Below are positions 17,490-26,814 of a DNA stretch of 64,000 bases, in pieces. Positions within the stretch are counted from its first letter, which is position 1, and each line of letters begins with the position of its first letter. The notes below the pieces were generated by a model that worked only from the letters and a program-made list of their open reading frames with translations, searched no databases and had not been told where the DNA came from. The translations under genes and the position numbers were made by a program. Origin of the DNA: Clostridium sp. AF15-31 (GTDB taxonomy: Bacteria; Bacillota; Clostridia; Lachnospirales; Lachnospiraceae); the NCBI RefSeq assembly GCF_003461625.1, contig NZ_QTXL01000001.1, forward strand, positions 186,001 to 250,000. Direction: 5' to 3'.

Positions 17490-17663
17490 CCTCGCATTGC
17501 TCCAGATTTCTCTCGCATCGCTCATCTCGTAATCTTTCGGATTGCTCTCGCAATGCTCATCTCGTAATCTTTCAGATTACTCGATGTCCGTGCTTCGCAC
17601 TATCAGATCATAAAAATAAATCAGGTCTTGTGCAAGCACAACCTGGTTTATTTTTATGATCTG
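17490..17663. repeat. Short-repeat cluster and long hairpin between the kinase and merR genes
   Basis: A 28-bp direct repeat (17520-17547 and 17555-17582, two or three differences) contains self-complementary GTAATC-N5-GATTAC in its second copy, and CTCGCA(T/A)TGCTC-like words recur four times. Next to it an inverted repeat with about 28-bp arms (17604-17663) has T-rich ends on both strands. The inverted repeat probably ends merR transcription; the direct repeats have no clear role. Confidence 0.6.
17604..17663. terminator. Long bidirectional hairpin, probable merR terminator
   Basis: CAGATCATAAAAATAAA pairs with TTTATTTTTATGATCTG, with the stem continuing to GTGC/GCAC at the loop, interrupted by a two-base bulge. 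It is about 100 bp after the merR stop. Confidence 0.6.
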
Positions 17664-17763
17664 GCATTGCTCGGCATACGCTCATTATATCACGGATTCA
17701 ATTTCTCTTATATGAAGTTTTTATAAAGAAAGACTAGCAGATGGATGAAGCTGGCATATGTTC

Positions 17764-18396
17764 TTATTTATTCTTCTTACCAAATAATCGTTTTTTCTTT
17801 TTTCCTCCGGCTTCTGCTGCCGCGATCTCCCGTCTGGTCTGCTGCATTTCCCGGATCACGGTATCCAGTCTCTGATACCGTTCCTCTGCCCGCTCATCCT
17901 GTTCCTTCATAATAACATCCATCTGCTTTGCGATCTGCTCTGTTGCTTCCGCAGTTACTGCCTGACTGATCGGCTTGATATTCTCCTTTATCGAATTTCC
18001 CACAATCTTCGTCATCATCGACTGGAACTGTACCAGCTTAAAATCAACAATCCGCTCCTGATCCTCACCCGGCTCCTCCGTGATCTGGGTAACTGTATTG
18101 ACCAGTTCCGAGGTGAAATCTGTTTCAACCTCCTTCGATGCCGTTTCAACCGGAACTCCATTTTCCAGAATATCATACATTTTCTGCACCAGTTCATGGA
18201 TCGCCTTTAACTGGATCCCCCGATCCTTCAGCTCCTTTATCTTCTTCAAAATTCTGATATCCTGCTCATCATAGTACCGATGTCCCATATCATTTCGCTT
18301 GATTCTCATATCCAGTTCTTCTTCCCAGTAGCGAAGCACATGTGGTTCAACATCCACCATTTTTGCCGCTTCTTTTATCAGATATTTATTTCCCAT
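17764..18396 (-). CDS. MerR-family regulator with coiled-coil tail
   Basis: 210 residues. The first 70 form a MerR winged helix (KYLIKEAAKMVDVEPHVLRYWEEEL, GHRYYDEQDI). The family's usual ligand domain is replaced by a long, charged, helix-forming region (about 100-195) ending in a very basic tail (GGKKKKRLFGKKNK). A MerR head plus a coiled coil recalls RacA-like chromosome-anchoring proteins of Firmicutes, though similarity beyond layout is not demonstrated. It is monocistronic, with a terminator hairpin downstream. Confidence 0.75.
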   Translation of the reverse strand: MGNKYLIKEAAKMVDVEPHVLRYWEEELDMRIKRNDMGHRYYDEQDIRILKKIKELKDRGIQLKAIHELVQKMYDILENGVPVETASKEVETDFTSELVNTVTQITEEPGEDQERIVDFKLVQFQSMMTKIVGNSIKENIKPISQAVTAEATEQIAKQMDVIMKEQDERAEERYQRLDTVIREMQQTRREIAAAEAGGKKKKRLFGKKNK

Positions 18397-18531
18397 TTGA
18401 ATAGCACCCTCCTGATATTTTTTGTGAACCTCCCAGAAGGCCTGTCCACTTCACAAAATAATTCTACATTTATCTTCCCCTCTCTACAATTCTTATCGTG
18501 AGCATTCTTTTTACAGCTTTCTACATAAAAA

Positions 18532-18599
18532 TACATCCCGGTCAGAACGTTATCCGGATTCCTTTTCAGCTTCCGGGCAACATCTCCAACCGGGATGTA
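18532..18599 (-). terminator. Branched terminator of the envelope operon
   Basis: TACATCCCGGT/ACCGGGATGTA (18532-18542 with 18589-18599) encloses a second hairpin CCGGA/TCCGG (18554-18558 with 18572-18576). On the minus strand TTTTTATG follows. It begins about 20 bp after the lipoprotein stop. Confidence 0.7.
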
Positions 18600-18617
18600 A
18601 TATCATATATTTGCAGG

Positions 18618-19472
18618 CTAATTATTGATCTTTACGATCTTATAAACCCCATCCGATGTCATGCGAAAATAAATATTCTTACTTGCTGAACCGATCAGCC
18701 ATGCATCACCATCCCTGCTCTTCCGCAGGTTATCGATCGCATCAGTTCCTACTGCCTCCAACAGCTTATCTGTGAAGATCTGATCAGCCGGGATCGCCAT
18801 CAGCTCATCTATATTTGCAATGGACTCTCCGCTTCCAAGTTCCTGCGGATAGTTCAGGATCTCAGACAAGCCATTGACATCCTTATTCTGGAACACCGTT
18901 ATGATCTGTTGTGCAAATGCTTTACTTTCCGCCTCTGCATGCTCAATTACATCTTCTCTCTCATCATAATGATCCTCAAATGAAAGCAACGGAAGGATAC
19001 TGTCTACAACTGAATCCTCTGCTGTTACATAGATGTACAGACAATAATGAATATTCGTATCACTCCAGAAAACAACCCTGCCCGGATTCAGCTTATAATA
19101 CGTTGCATTGTATCCCTGAACCCCTGATACCAGCATATCTCCGGTACCGGTATTCGTTACCCCTGCCAGATCAAAATCACTGTATACCGCAGATGCAAGG
19201 AACTGACAATCTATTCCGTTATAAACAAATTTTATACAGGCGATCTCTTTATTTTTGATCTCGTATGAAACATCCTTAACCATATTTGAAGAAGCAACAT
19301 CAATGATCATGCCAAGCCGCTTAAAATCCTCCGGACCACTGACCAGACCGTCAGTTACAACCTCTGTTGTCTCTTCTTTTGGCTGACTGTCGGCTTTTCC
19401 ACAAGCAGTACAGACCGCAAGTAATCCTGTTAAAATGCACAGACTATAAATCCATTTTCTGAACTTCTGCAC
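18618..19472 (-). CDS. Lipoprotein of the envelope operon, GTG start
   Basis: About 284 residues. The likely start is a GTG at 19472, preceded by AGGAGGAAATAAC; the frame is open to an ATG at 19508 that lies inside the end of the upstream gene and has no good site. After the basic QKFRKW a hydrophobic segment ends in a lipobox-like VCTAC, so a lipid-anchored protein is expected. The rest is a soluble domain in two halves (residues 40-190 and 200-284); I recognise no family. It is the last gene of the FtsW/L,D-transpeptidase operon and is followed by a terminator. Confidence 0.7.
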   Translation of the reverse strand: MQKFRKWIYSLCILTGLLAVCTACGKADSQPKEETTEVVTDGLVSGPEDFKRLGMIIDVASSNMVKDVSYEIKNKEIACIKFVYNGIDCQFLASAVYSDFDLAGVTNTGTGDMLVSGVQGYNATYYKLNPGRVVFWSDTNIHYCLYIYVTAEDSVVDSILPLLSFEDHYDEREDVIEHAEAESKAFAQQIITVFQNKDVNGLSEILNYPQELGSGESIANIDELMAIPADQIFTDKLLEAVGTDAIDNLRKSRDGDAWLIGSASKNIYFRMTSDGVYKIVKINN

Positions 19473-19483
19473 GTTATTTCCTC

Positions 19484-21418
19484 CTAATGGCAGCCATTCT
19501 GCTTGCACTTATACTGCATATTTGGATCGGTTGGATCCCATGTGTGCCAGGATGGCAGCTTATATGCAGTTGGCTTTGGAAATGGATCACTGCCCTTTTT
19601 ATTTATGATCGTAACCTTTGTTCCAACCTCACAATTATCATATAACCATTTTGCATCTCCGGCGGTCAGTCGGACACATCCGTGAGAGCAGGTTGTCCCC
19701 AGCTTGTTATATGCATATACACTGAGTGCGTTATTATTATTTACATCATTATAATATACGGAATGGAACAGATATCCTTCATAGATACCGGTACACCACT
19801 GTCCCCAGCAAGGTCCCATCAGTTCATGCCATCTGTAGTGACTCTGTGTATGGAAGGTTCCAAGCGGTGTGCTCTGACCTGTAGAACAAATAAAGGAACG
19901 GACCGGAATGATATAACCCTTATCTCCATCCTTCGCATATACCGTAACAACATTTGAATACTTATTTACAATGATCTCATAAGAATCCTGCTTGCCAATA
20001 ACATCATCCACTTCTACCGCACGTTTTCCGTTTGAGCAGAAATAGAACTTATAACCATCCACATATGCCCATTTCTTGCGGTACATCACACCATCCGTAC
20101 CGAAATAATAATAGGCATCCTTGATCTTCTTATAACCTGTCTGTGGATGTCCGTTATTATCGCAATAGTATGTATTTCCATCTATAGTGACAAGCCCTGT
20201 CGCATTTGCAAGTTTTCCATCTGTCCGGAAAATATAGATCTTACCGCTGATCGTATGTGGACCTGTATATGCAGTTCCGGTCCTGTCAAAATAATATGTA
20301 TTCTTGTCAACGGTCTTCCATGCTTCCTTCACAGCCGCACCATCAGATTTAAAATAATAATACTTGCCATTGATCTGTTTCAGTCCGGTTGCCGCATATC
20401 CAGTATCCTCCATATAATAAAGCTTTCCATTATATGTTATGAACTGATTTCTGTAGAGCACACCATTCTTATTGAAATAACAGGTATGTCCATCGACAGT
20501 TGCAAGTCCGGTTGTTGCCTTTCCGTTACTGCCAAAATAAAACTTCTTGCCATTGATCGTGCGCCATTCATTCTGGATCATTCTTCCATATTTTGTAAAA
20601 TAATAATACGTTCCCTTTACCTTTTTCAGACCGGAGAATGTATATCCCTTATATCCAACAAAATAAATATTTCCATTTACTGTAAAGAACTTGCTTTTCT
20701 GAAGTACGCCATTCTTATTAAAGAAATAACGATGTCCGTCAATCGTACAGAAACCTGTCTTTGCCTTTCCATCATAGCCAAAGTAGAACTTTTTGCCGTT
20801 GATCGTTTTCCAGGTCTTAACTGCCATTCTGCCCTTTTTGCTGAAGTAATAATAAGTTCCCTTTACCTTCTTCAGGCCGGAAAACGTATGTCCCTTATAT
20901 CCAACAAAAAAAGTCTTTCCATTTACCTTGAAAAATTTGCTCTTCTGCAGCTCACCCTTATCATTAAAATAATACCGGTTACCATTAATCGTACAGAAGC
21001 CCGTTTTTGCCTGTCCGTTATAGCCAAAGAAGAATTTCTTACCATTGACTACTTTCCAGACCTTCTTCTGCATTCTGCCATACTTATCAAAGAAATATCT
21101 GGCATCACCGATCTTCTTTTTACCGGTAACTGCCTGACCATTTTTCTTACTGAAATAATAGGTTTTTCCGGAAAGAACCTTCCAGCCCTTTACTGCCTTT
21201 CCATTCTCGTAATACTTCCGGCCGCCTTTTACATTTACCCAGCCGTTTTTCACTGTTGCCAGTTCTGCACCGGCTGTTGTCTGTAATTCTGCATCCGTAG
21301 CCTCTGCCTCATTTTCAGATGTATAAGCCTCTTCCGCTCTGGATGGTATTGATATTGCTCCTGCCATACATACGGCAAATGCCATCACCGCCAGTAAACC
21401 TCTAAGTATCTTTTTCAT
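19484..21418 (-). CDS. L,D-transpeptidase (YkuD domain) with cell-wall-binding repeats
   Basis: 644 residues from the ATG at 21418 (GAGGAGA site). A signal peptide (about 1-30) is followed by some twenty 20-residue repeats of the type W.TINGKKFYFGYDGKAKTG, as in choline- or glucan-binding wall proteins, up to about residue 480. The C-terminal YkuD domain carries HGCVRL with the catalytic Cys near residue 581. It makes 3-3 peptidoglycan cross-links or attaches proteins to the wall, outside the membrane. It lies 14 bp after the FtsW/RodA gene, so the two are cotranscribed. The C terminus has an extra Cys-containing tail (YKCKQNGCH). Confidence 0.9.
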   Translation of the reverse strand: MKKILRGLLAVMAFAVCMAGAISIPSRAEEAYTSENEAEATDAELQTTAGAELATVKNGWVNVKGGRKYYENGKAVKGWKVLSGKTYYFSKKNGQAVTGKKKIGDARYFFDKYGRMQKKVWKVVNGKKFFFGYNGQAKTGFCTINGNRYYFNDKGELQKSKFFKVNGKTFFVGYKGHTFSGLKKVKGTYYYFSKKGRMAVKTWKTINGKKFYFGYDGKAKTGFCTIDGHRYFFNKNGVLQKSKFFTVNGNIYFVGYKGYTFSGLKKVKGTYYYFTKYGRMIQNEWRTINGKKFYFGSNGKATTGLATVDGHTCYFNKNGVLYRNQFITYNGKLYYMEDTGYAATGLKQINGKYYYFKSDGAAVKEAWKTVDKNTYYFDRTGTAYTGPHTISGKIYIFRTDGKLANATGLVTIDGNTYYCDNNGHPQTGYKKIKDAYYYFGTDGVMYRKKWAYVDGYKFYFCSNGKRAVEVDDVIGKQDSYEIIVNKYSNVVTVYAKDGDKGYIIPVRSFICSTGQSTPLGTFHTQSHYRWHELMGPCWGQWCTGIYEGYLFHSVYYNDVNNNNALSVYAYNKLGTTCSHGCVRLTAGDAKWLYDNCEVGTKVTIINKKGSDPFPKPTAYKLPSWHTWDPTDPNMQYKCKQNGCH

Positions 21419-21432
21419 TGTTCTCTCCTCAT

Positions 21433-22668
21433 CTAAGATATTCTTGAATATTTTCGATTCACCTGCTGTCTCCGTATTCCGATCACAAGTCCAATCTCCA
21501 TTAATGTACATATGATGGCAGAACCACCTGCACTGATAAATGGCAGCGATACACCTGTATTCGGAAAGAAATTCACAGCCACACAGACATTGACTATAAT
21601 CTGGAAAATGATATGTAAGATCACCCCGATCACAACCACACTTGCATATATATTTCTGGACTCTTTCACAACAATAACCATCTGATACAAAAGATATCCA
21701 AACATCAAAAACATAATAATAACACCGATCAGTCCAAGCTCCTCACAGATGATAGCAAAAATCATATCATTCTGTGCTTCCGGAATGTTGCTCAGCTTCT
21801 GTGTACCATTTCCAAGTCCCTTGCCAAGCAATCCGCCGCTTCCGATCGCATACAGAGACTGTAATGGCTGATAGCCAAGCGTACCTGCATACCGTTCCGG
21901 ATCCAGCCATCCGAAGAATCTCCGAATCTGATATGGGTATTTGTCCATCTCACTGTCAAGCGGCATATTCGCCTTTAACCACATGATAAAGATAACAATC
22001 ATTACAATACCAACCGCTGCAATGATCAGATGCATTTTTGGATGTTTTCCAACAATAAATGTCAGAATAAATACCATGAGCATAAGGATCAGGCAACTGC
22101 TCAAGTTGGATGATATCTTCAATATCAGTCCTGCCTGAAGTGCAACTAACAGCCATAAGATCAAGGTATATCTGAATTTATCAAATTCCTTCCAGAAACG
22201 GTTCACATACCAGCCCATAAAAACGATCATACAGACCTTTGTTGCATCCGCAACCTGAAGCTGCATAAATCCCAGATTCAGCCATCTGGTCGCACCACCG
22301 GAATTAATACCAAGTGGTGTCTTTAACATAACGATCAAAACCAGAGATATAACATACGCCAGGATTCCACATTTCTTGATCAGCTTATACGGAACCCAGT
22401 TAAGGAATGCAGCAATAATAACTCCAAGTGCCATTACCTTCAACTGCTTTTTAAAGTAATATGCCGAATCGTAATTCGTGACTCTGCTGATCGACGATGT
22501 ATAACTGGACGCACTGAAGATCATAATAAGTCCAAATGCCATAAGGAATACAACTGCAACTACGATCTTGATCTCTACTCCTGGGGTATAGGTATATCCT
22601 TTTTTCTCTATCTGTCCGTTCTGTTCCACTTTTCCCCGAACACTCATATCCTGTCCGTTTGAAACCAT
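21433..22668 (-). CDS. FtsW/RodA/SpoVE-type peptidoglycan glycosyltransferase
   Basis: 411 residues, about ten membrane helices. SEDS-family motifs are visible: GLIMIFSASSY in helix 1, the extracellular loop around RRFFGWLDPERY.GTLGYQPLQSLYAIGSGG, QNDMIFAIICEELGLIG, and the end FPNTGVSLPFISAGGSAI. SEDS proteins polymerise glycan strands with a class B PBP partner. No PBP is adjacent here; the next gene encodes an L,D-transpeptidase. Whether this is the FtsW, RodA or an additional copy cannot be told. Confidence 0.9.
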   Translation of the reverse strand: MVSNGQDMSVRGKVEQNGQIEKKGYTYTPGVEIKIVVAVVFLMAFGLIMIFSASSYTSSISRVTNYDSAYYFKKQLKVMALGVIIAAFLNWVPYKLIKKCGILAYVISLVLIVMLKTPLGINSGGATRWLNLGFMQLQVADATKVCMIVFMGWYVNRFWKEFDKFRYTLILWLLVALQAGLILKISSNLSSCLILMLMVFILTFIVGKHPKMHLIIAAVGIVMIVIFIMWLKANMPLDSEMDKYPYQIRRFFGWLDPERYAGTLGYQPLQSLYAIGSGGLLGKGLGNGTQKLSNIPEAQNDMIFAIICEELGLIGVIIMFLMFGYLLYQMVIVVKESRNIYASVVVIGVILHIIFQIIVNVCVAVNFFPNTGVSLPFISAGGSAIICTLMEIGLVIGIRRQQVNRKYSRIS

Positions 22669-22698
22669 GGTTACCCCTTTCTCACTTTAACGAATTTT

Positions 22699-24699
22699 TT
22701 ATTTAATAGTAAATGTAAATTTCTCAACCAGCTTATCGGTATCATCATATACATATAAGGTTGCTTCTCCCTTGATCGCAGATGACGGATCAATGCTCAT
22801 CCATGTTGTATAACGATCCTTTACCTCTCCAAATGTAATGTCATTGCTCTTTGTACCATCTGAATATATTACATACCCTTTCAGACTCATAGATGCATCA
22901 TTTTCATTCAGATACATAGTATGTACATAGATCGTCTTGCTGGAATCCGCAGATGTCTTCTTATTTTTGTAATCATCCAGTTTATCATTTACAAATGATT
23001 CTACTGTCCATCCGATCAACTTTGTATAATCATCTTCTGCCGAACCATAATCTGCATAACGAAGATCACAGAGATAACTCATCGTTGTCTCATCACTGCG
23101 ATCCTTATGATCCTTTACATAAGCTGCTTTTGCCTTGTTGATCTTATCCGTTACATCTTTCTTTGTAACCTGCTCGTATTTCTCAACAGCACCCTTGTAA
23201 TCCTTGCTCTTGTAAAGAGAGCTTCCCCATTTTGTATAAGCACTGTCAATCTTCTTTGTGCAATCTTTATACTTGGAATCCACCTCACCGTAAGTCTTGA
23301 TCGCATCCTCAAACTTCTTATCTGCCAGATATGCCTCTGCCTGCTTGATCAGACACTCATTTGCCTTATCGGAATAATCGGAATATTCTGATTTCAGGAA
23401 CAGCTCTTTTGCTGCCGCATACTCTTTAGCTTCCATTTTGTCAGATGCATTATTGTAGTAACATTCCTTGATCTTATCTGCGGCATCCTTATAATCTCCG
23501 GCTGTCTCGTATGCCTTGACTGCCTCATCATATTTCTTCTGCTCTGCAAGTGTCTCACCATTCATGTAAGAACACTCTTTTACTTTTTCTGCCGCTCCGG
23601 TATAATCTCCTGCCTTTGTATAATACTCAGCAGCTTCTGTATATTTCTTCTCACCGTAGAGCTTCTCTGCCTGATTGAAATAACACTCTTTTGCCTTATC
23701 TGCGGCATCCTTATATTCATCTGCAACTGTTTCCAATGCAATTACTTTCTCATAAGATGCCGCCGCATCAATATAATTGCCTTCTTCTGCAAGACTTGCT
23801 GCATACTCATAATATACGCCGCCATTTACCTTAGTCTCTGCATCCTTCATCCAGCCGGCTTTCTTATACAGTTCAACTGCATCATCGATCCGTCCATCCT
23901 TATAAGCCTCTTCTGCCTTGTTATAATTCAGATACTTTGGAACAACATAAGCAGCTCCACCGCCAAGAGCAAGAACAACTACGATCAGAATAATGATCAG
24001 TGCTACTTTTCCACCCTTGCCTTTTTTCTCTTTTGGCTGCTTTGGTGTCTTTGGTTCTTTTGAAGCCTTTGGAGCTTTCGGCTGTTTCGGAGCCTTTTCC
24101 TTTTTTGACTTTTTATTTTTCTTTTTCTCATCCTTTTCGTTTACAGGCATACCACCCATAGCACCTGGCTGGCCAGGGATTGGTCTTGGCTGAAATGGCG
24201 GGATCCCATTCTGTGGTGCTGCACCCGGCTGACCCTGCATTGGTCTTGGCTGGAATGGCGGAACCATCCCATTTGGTCCCGGCATCGGACGGCCATTTGG
24301 TCCCGGCATTGGGCGGCCGTTTGGTCCCGGCATCGGCATTCCGTTCGGATTCGGCATTGGCATTCCCTGATTCTTCAGCATATCGGCTGACAGAACCGTT
24401 GTACCTTCTTCATCCTCATTTTCTTCAACCTTCTTATCCAGATCAACTGCCTTTAATACAGTCGTCCCTTCTTCTTCCATTTCATCTGTATCAACAACAG
24501 CAGCATTTGCCTCTTTGCTGATGTCCGGCAATTCCTTTCCTATATCCTCATTTTTTGATACATCTGCTACCTGGGAAGCTACATCCTCCATTCTGACACT
24601 GTTACCATTGTCAGCTGCCATATCCTCAACTTTTTTCCCGCAAACAGGACAAACCTTCATATCCGGTCCAAGTTCGCAACCACAATTATCACAATACAT
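22699..24699 (-). CDS. Zinc-ribbon membrane protein with TPR-like repeats
   Basis: 666 residues. A zinc ribbon (CDNCG and CPVCG, residues 3-21) is followed by an acidic stretch with two similar EEGTTVL motifs, a Pro/Gly/Asn/Met-rich tandem repeat (GRPMPGPN type, about 115-185), a Lys-rich segment and one membrane helix (about 232-255). The outside part has about eight helical repeats of the type A.YYE.A.KY.EA, like TPR or tetratrico-like units, and a small C-terminal beta domain. The TTVL motifs resemble forkhead-associated binding sites with phosphothreonine, and the FHA gene just upstream could bind them. Function inferred only. Confidence 0.75.
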   Translation of the reverse strand: MYCDNCGCELGPDMKVCPVCGKKVEDMAADNGNSVRMEDVASQVADVSKNEDIGKELPDISKEANAAVVDTDEMEEEGTTVLKAVDLDKKVEENEDEEGTTVLSADMLKNQGMPMPNPNGMPMPGPNGRPMPGPNGRPMPGPNGMVPPFQPRPMQGQPGAAPQNGIPPFQPRPIPGQPGAMGGMPVNEKDEKKKNKKSKKEKAPKQPKAPKASKEPKTPKQPKEKKGKGGKVALIIILIVVVLALGGGAAYVVPKYLNYNKAEEAYKDGRIDDAVELYKKAGWMKDAETKVNGGVYYEYAASLAEEGNYIDAAASYEKVIALETVADEYKDAADKAKECYFNQAEKLYGEKKYTEAAEYYTKAGDYTGAAEKVKECSYMNGETLAEQKKYDEAVKAYETAGDYKDAADKIKECYYNNASDKMEAKEYAAAKELFLKSEYSDYSDKANECLIKQAEAYLADKKFEDAIKTYGEVDSKYKDCTKKIDSAYTKWGSSLYKSKDYKGAVEKYEQVTKKDVTDKINKAKAAYVKDHKDRSDETTMSYLCDLRYADYGSAEDDYTKLIGWTVESFVNDKLDDYKNKKTSADSSKTIYVHTMYLNENDASMSLKGYVIYSDGTKSNDITFGEVKDRYTTWMSIDPSSAIKGEATLYVYDDTDKLVEKFTFTIK

Positions 24700-24711
24700 G
24701 ACAGTTCCTCC

Positions 24712-26208
24712 TTATTTAATCTTGAAGAAAAATTCTTCATTTGAAAGCTGTATCGTACTATTATCCGGGATCACAACCTCAATATTGCTGTAAAGCATCT
24801 CCCCATTCAGGTATGTGTGATTGGTTGAATTATTATCCCTTAAATAATAAACACCATTTATATTTGTAATATAAGCATGTCTTCTGCTGACAGATTTATT
24901 GTCTGTAATCTTGAAATCAACACCCTGGTCTGCCTTACCCATACAGAATACCTGCTTATTAATATAAATCTTCTCTCCGGTTCTTTTTCTGACAAGAATT
25001 GGACGCTTCAGACCATCACTTAATGATTTCGACAATACTGTTGTCTCATCCTCGCTGTCATCCGGCTTTCTGGTTTGTCTGTCCTCGGACAGTCTGCCAA
25101 TCTCTTCGTTTCTTCTTCGAACCTCCATCGCCAGTTTTCTGGCTTCTTCATTGTTCTTTCTGGCTTCATATTCTGCACGCATTCTGGCTTCCTCTGCGCG
25201 CATCTCTTCTTCCCGTGCCAGCCGAACTTCTTCTGCCAGTCTTTCTGCTTCTGCCGAAGCTCTCCGGAATTCTTCTTCCGCCTGACTTGCCTGTTCCTCT
25301 GCCAGTAATCTGGCTGTATTTATCTCTTTTTTAGAATTCTCATCCTCCGCTTCCCGCATCTTACATGCATATAAAACTGCGGTCTGTGATTTGTTATTAT
25401 ATTCTTTTTCTGCGGCCTGTTTGTCAATCTCTGCCTGTATTCTGGCAGCTTCAGCGAGCATCCGCATCTCCTCTGCAGATCTGGCAACATTTGCCTGCTG
25501 TTTTGCATACTCTGCCAGCCGTTTTGCCTCACTCTCGGCGTGGAGCCTTGCGATCTCGGCATTTCTGGCAGCTTCCTCGGCACGAAGAATATTAATCTCC
25601 ATCTTCGCATGATTTGCTGCAATCTCTTTGGTCTTTGATGATGTTTTCTCCGTATTTACCAGCAACTGGCTCTGCGCCCGTAACTCCCGGATAAACAAAT
25701 TGAACTGGATCGCATTGAATTCCTTGTGTCCGTTCAGATACTCTATGATCTGATTTGCACATTCGATCGCCGGTGTATGTGCATAGACAAGCACTGACAG
25801 AAAACTTCTGATAAACTCTTCTACACCTGTCATATCTGATGGATTATCAAATGGGAGAAATATCAACTGTACACTGAAATCATTCAATCTTACATACATA
25901 TATTTCAGGTCAAATACGATCTTTCCCAATTTCAGACCGTTATGTACCATAGACACCATCTGTCTGCTGATACTGTACAAATACTCTACCAGTTCATCCC
26001 GGAATATCGGCTTCCCGATCAACTGTTCCATCGTCAGATCACCTTCAATACAGTATTCCAGTATTCTTTCACCTTTTACAAATGTTTCTTTACAGGTATT
26101 TGTATTTCCCGCAAAAGGCACATTATATATCTTTATCTCTTCCTGGTTCAGTGTCATTGATTCATCTAATTTGTAACGAACTCTCTGTTCCCTGCTCTTT
26201 TGCGTCAT
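24712..26208 (-). CDS. DUF6382 and FHA domain protein
   Basis: 498 residues from 26208, where GGAGGAGGG stands 8 bases before ATG; an ATG at 26238 also has AGGAG and would add ten residues. The N-terminal 180 residues match what I know as DUF6382. Residues 190-395 are an Ala/Glu/Arg-rich coiled coil. The C-terminal domain (about 405-498) is an FHA fold with GKADQGVDF, SVSRRHAYI and DNNSTNHTYLNG, binding phosphothreonine. A DDSEDETTVLSKS segment just before it repeats the ETTVL motif of the next gene product. First gene of the envelope operon. Confidence 0.85.
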   Translation of the reverse strand: MTQKSREQRVRYKLDESMTLNQEEIKIYNVPFAGNTNTCKETFVKGERILEYCIEGDLTMEQLIGKPIFRDELVEYLYSISRQMVSMVHNGLKLGKIVFDLKYMYVRLNDFSVQLIFLPFDNPSDMTGVEEFIRSFLSVLVYAHTPAIECANQIIEYLNGHKEFNAIQFNLFIRELRAQSQLLVNTEKTSSKTKEIAANHAKMEINILRAEEAARNAEIARLHAESEAKRLAEYAKQQANVARSAEEMRMLAEAARIQAEIDKQAAEKEYNNKSQTAVLYACKMREAEDENSKKEINTARLLAEEQASQAEEEFRRASAEAERLAEEVRLAREEEMRAEEARMRAEYEARKNNEEARKLAMEVRRRNEEIGRLSEDRQTRKPDDSEDETTVLSKSLSDGLKRPILVRKRTGEKIYINKQVFCMGKADQGVDFKITDNKSVSRRHAYITNINGVYYLRDNNSTNHTYLNGEMLYSNIEVVIPDNSTIQLSNEEFFFKIK

Positions 26209-26350
26209 AAAGCCCTCCTCCACAAAGGAATCTTTCATTTATATGTCTCCTGAACGCCCCTTTTCTGTTACTCAAAAATAGTTTCAGAAAATGGGACAAA
26301 CTCCCAGAGTTATTATAACAAACCACTTTGTAAAAGTAAATGCACAACAA

Positions 26351-26381
26351 AAAAGAGACTGGAAACATTCCAATCTCTTTT
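26351..26381 (-). terminator. Terminator of the tRNA operon
   Basis: AAAAGAGA/TCTCTTTT hairpin directly after tRNA-Cys on the minus strand, followed by further T residues. Confidence 0.75.
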
Positions 26382-26385
26382 CAAG

Positions 26386-26456
26386 AGGCGCGAGCCGGAT
26401 TTGAACCGGCGATGACGGTGTTGCAGACCGGGGCCTTACCACTTGGCTATCGCGCC
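26386..26456 (-). tRNA. tRNA-Cys (GCA)
   Basis: Cloverleaf with acceptor GGCGCGA/TCGCGCC, T-loop GGTTCAAATCC, anticodon GCA in loop CTGCAAC, and discriminator U as expected for Cys. Third and last gene of the Ser-Asn-Cys operon. CCA is not encoded. Confidence 0.95.
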
Positions 26457-26487
26457 ATTTATTAAGTTTTAAAGCTTTCGCTTTAAG

Positions 26488-26559
26488 CTCCCCGAGTAGG
26501 GCTCGAACCTACAACCCCTCGGTTAACAGCCGAGTGCTCTACCATTGAGCTATCGAGGA
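26488..26559 (-). tRNA. tRNA-Asn (GUU)
   Basis: Cloverleaf with acceptor TCCTCGA/TCGGGGA (one G-U pair), anticodon GTT in CTGTTAA, T-arm GGTTCGAGCCC, discriminator G. About 30 bp before tRNA-Cys in the same operon. Confidence 0.95.
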
Positions 26560-26636
26560 ATATCCTTCGTCAAAATCCAGCCAGCAGGGCTCCTGCAATG
26601 CCATCTCCCTACGGATTCTATCATTCAGATAAAATA

Positions 26637-26724
26637 CGCAGAAGGAGGGATTTGAACCCTCGCGCCGCGCGAACGGCCTACACCCTTAGCAGGGGCGCCT
26701 CTTCAGCCACTTGAGTACTTCTGC
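26637..26724 (-). tRNA. tRNA-Ser (GCU)
   Basis: Long-variable-arm tRNA of 88 nt, acceptor GCAGAAG/CTTCTGC, anticodon GCT in CTGCTAA, discriminator G. First tRNA of the operon. Confidence 0.95.
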
Positions 26725-26814
26725 AAAATGCCTAAATGAAATGTTCCCACCAGGGATATTAAATTTTGACGCTAGTACATGATAACAAAGGATATATTGT
26801 TTGTCAAGTTTTTT

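Noticed and set aside
20147..21286. Plus-strand open frame of 379 codons over the L,D-transpeptidase gene
   Set aside because: Shadow created by the repetitive wall-binding region; the minus-strand gene has a signal peptide, repeats and a YkuD domain.
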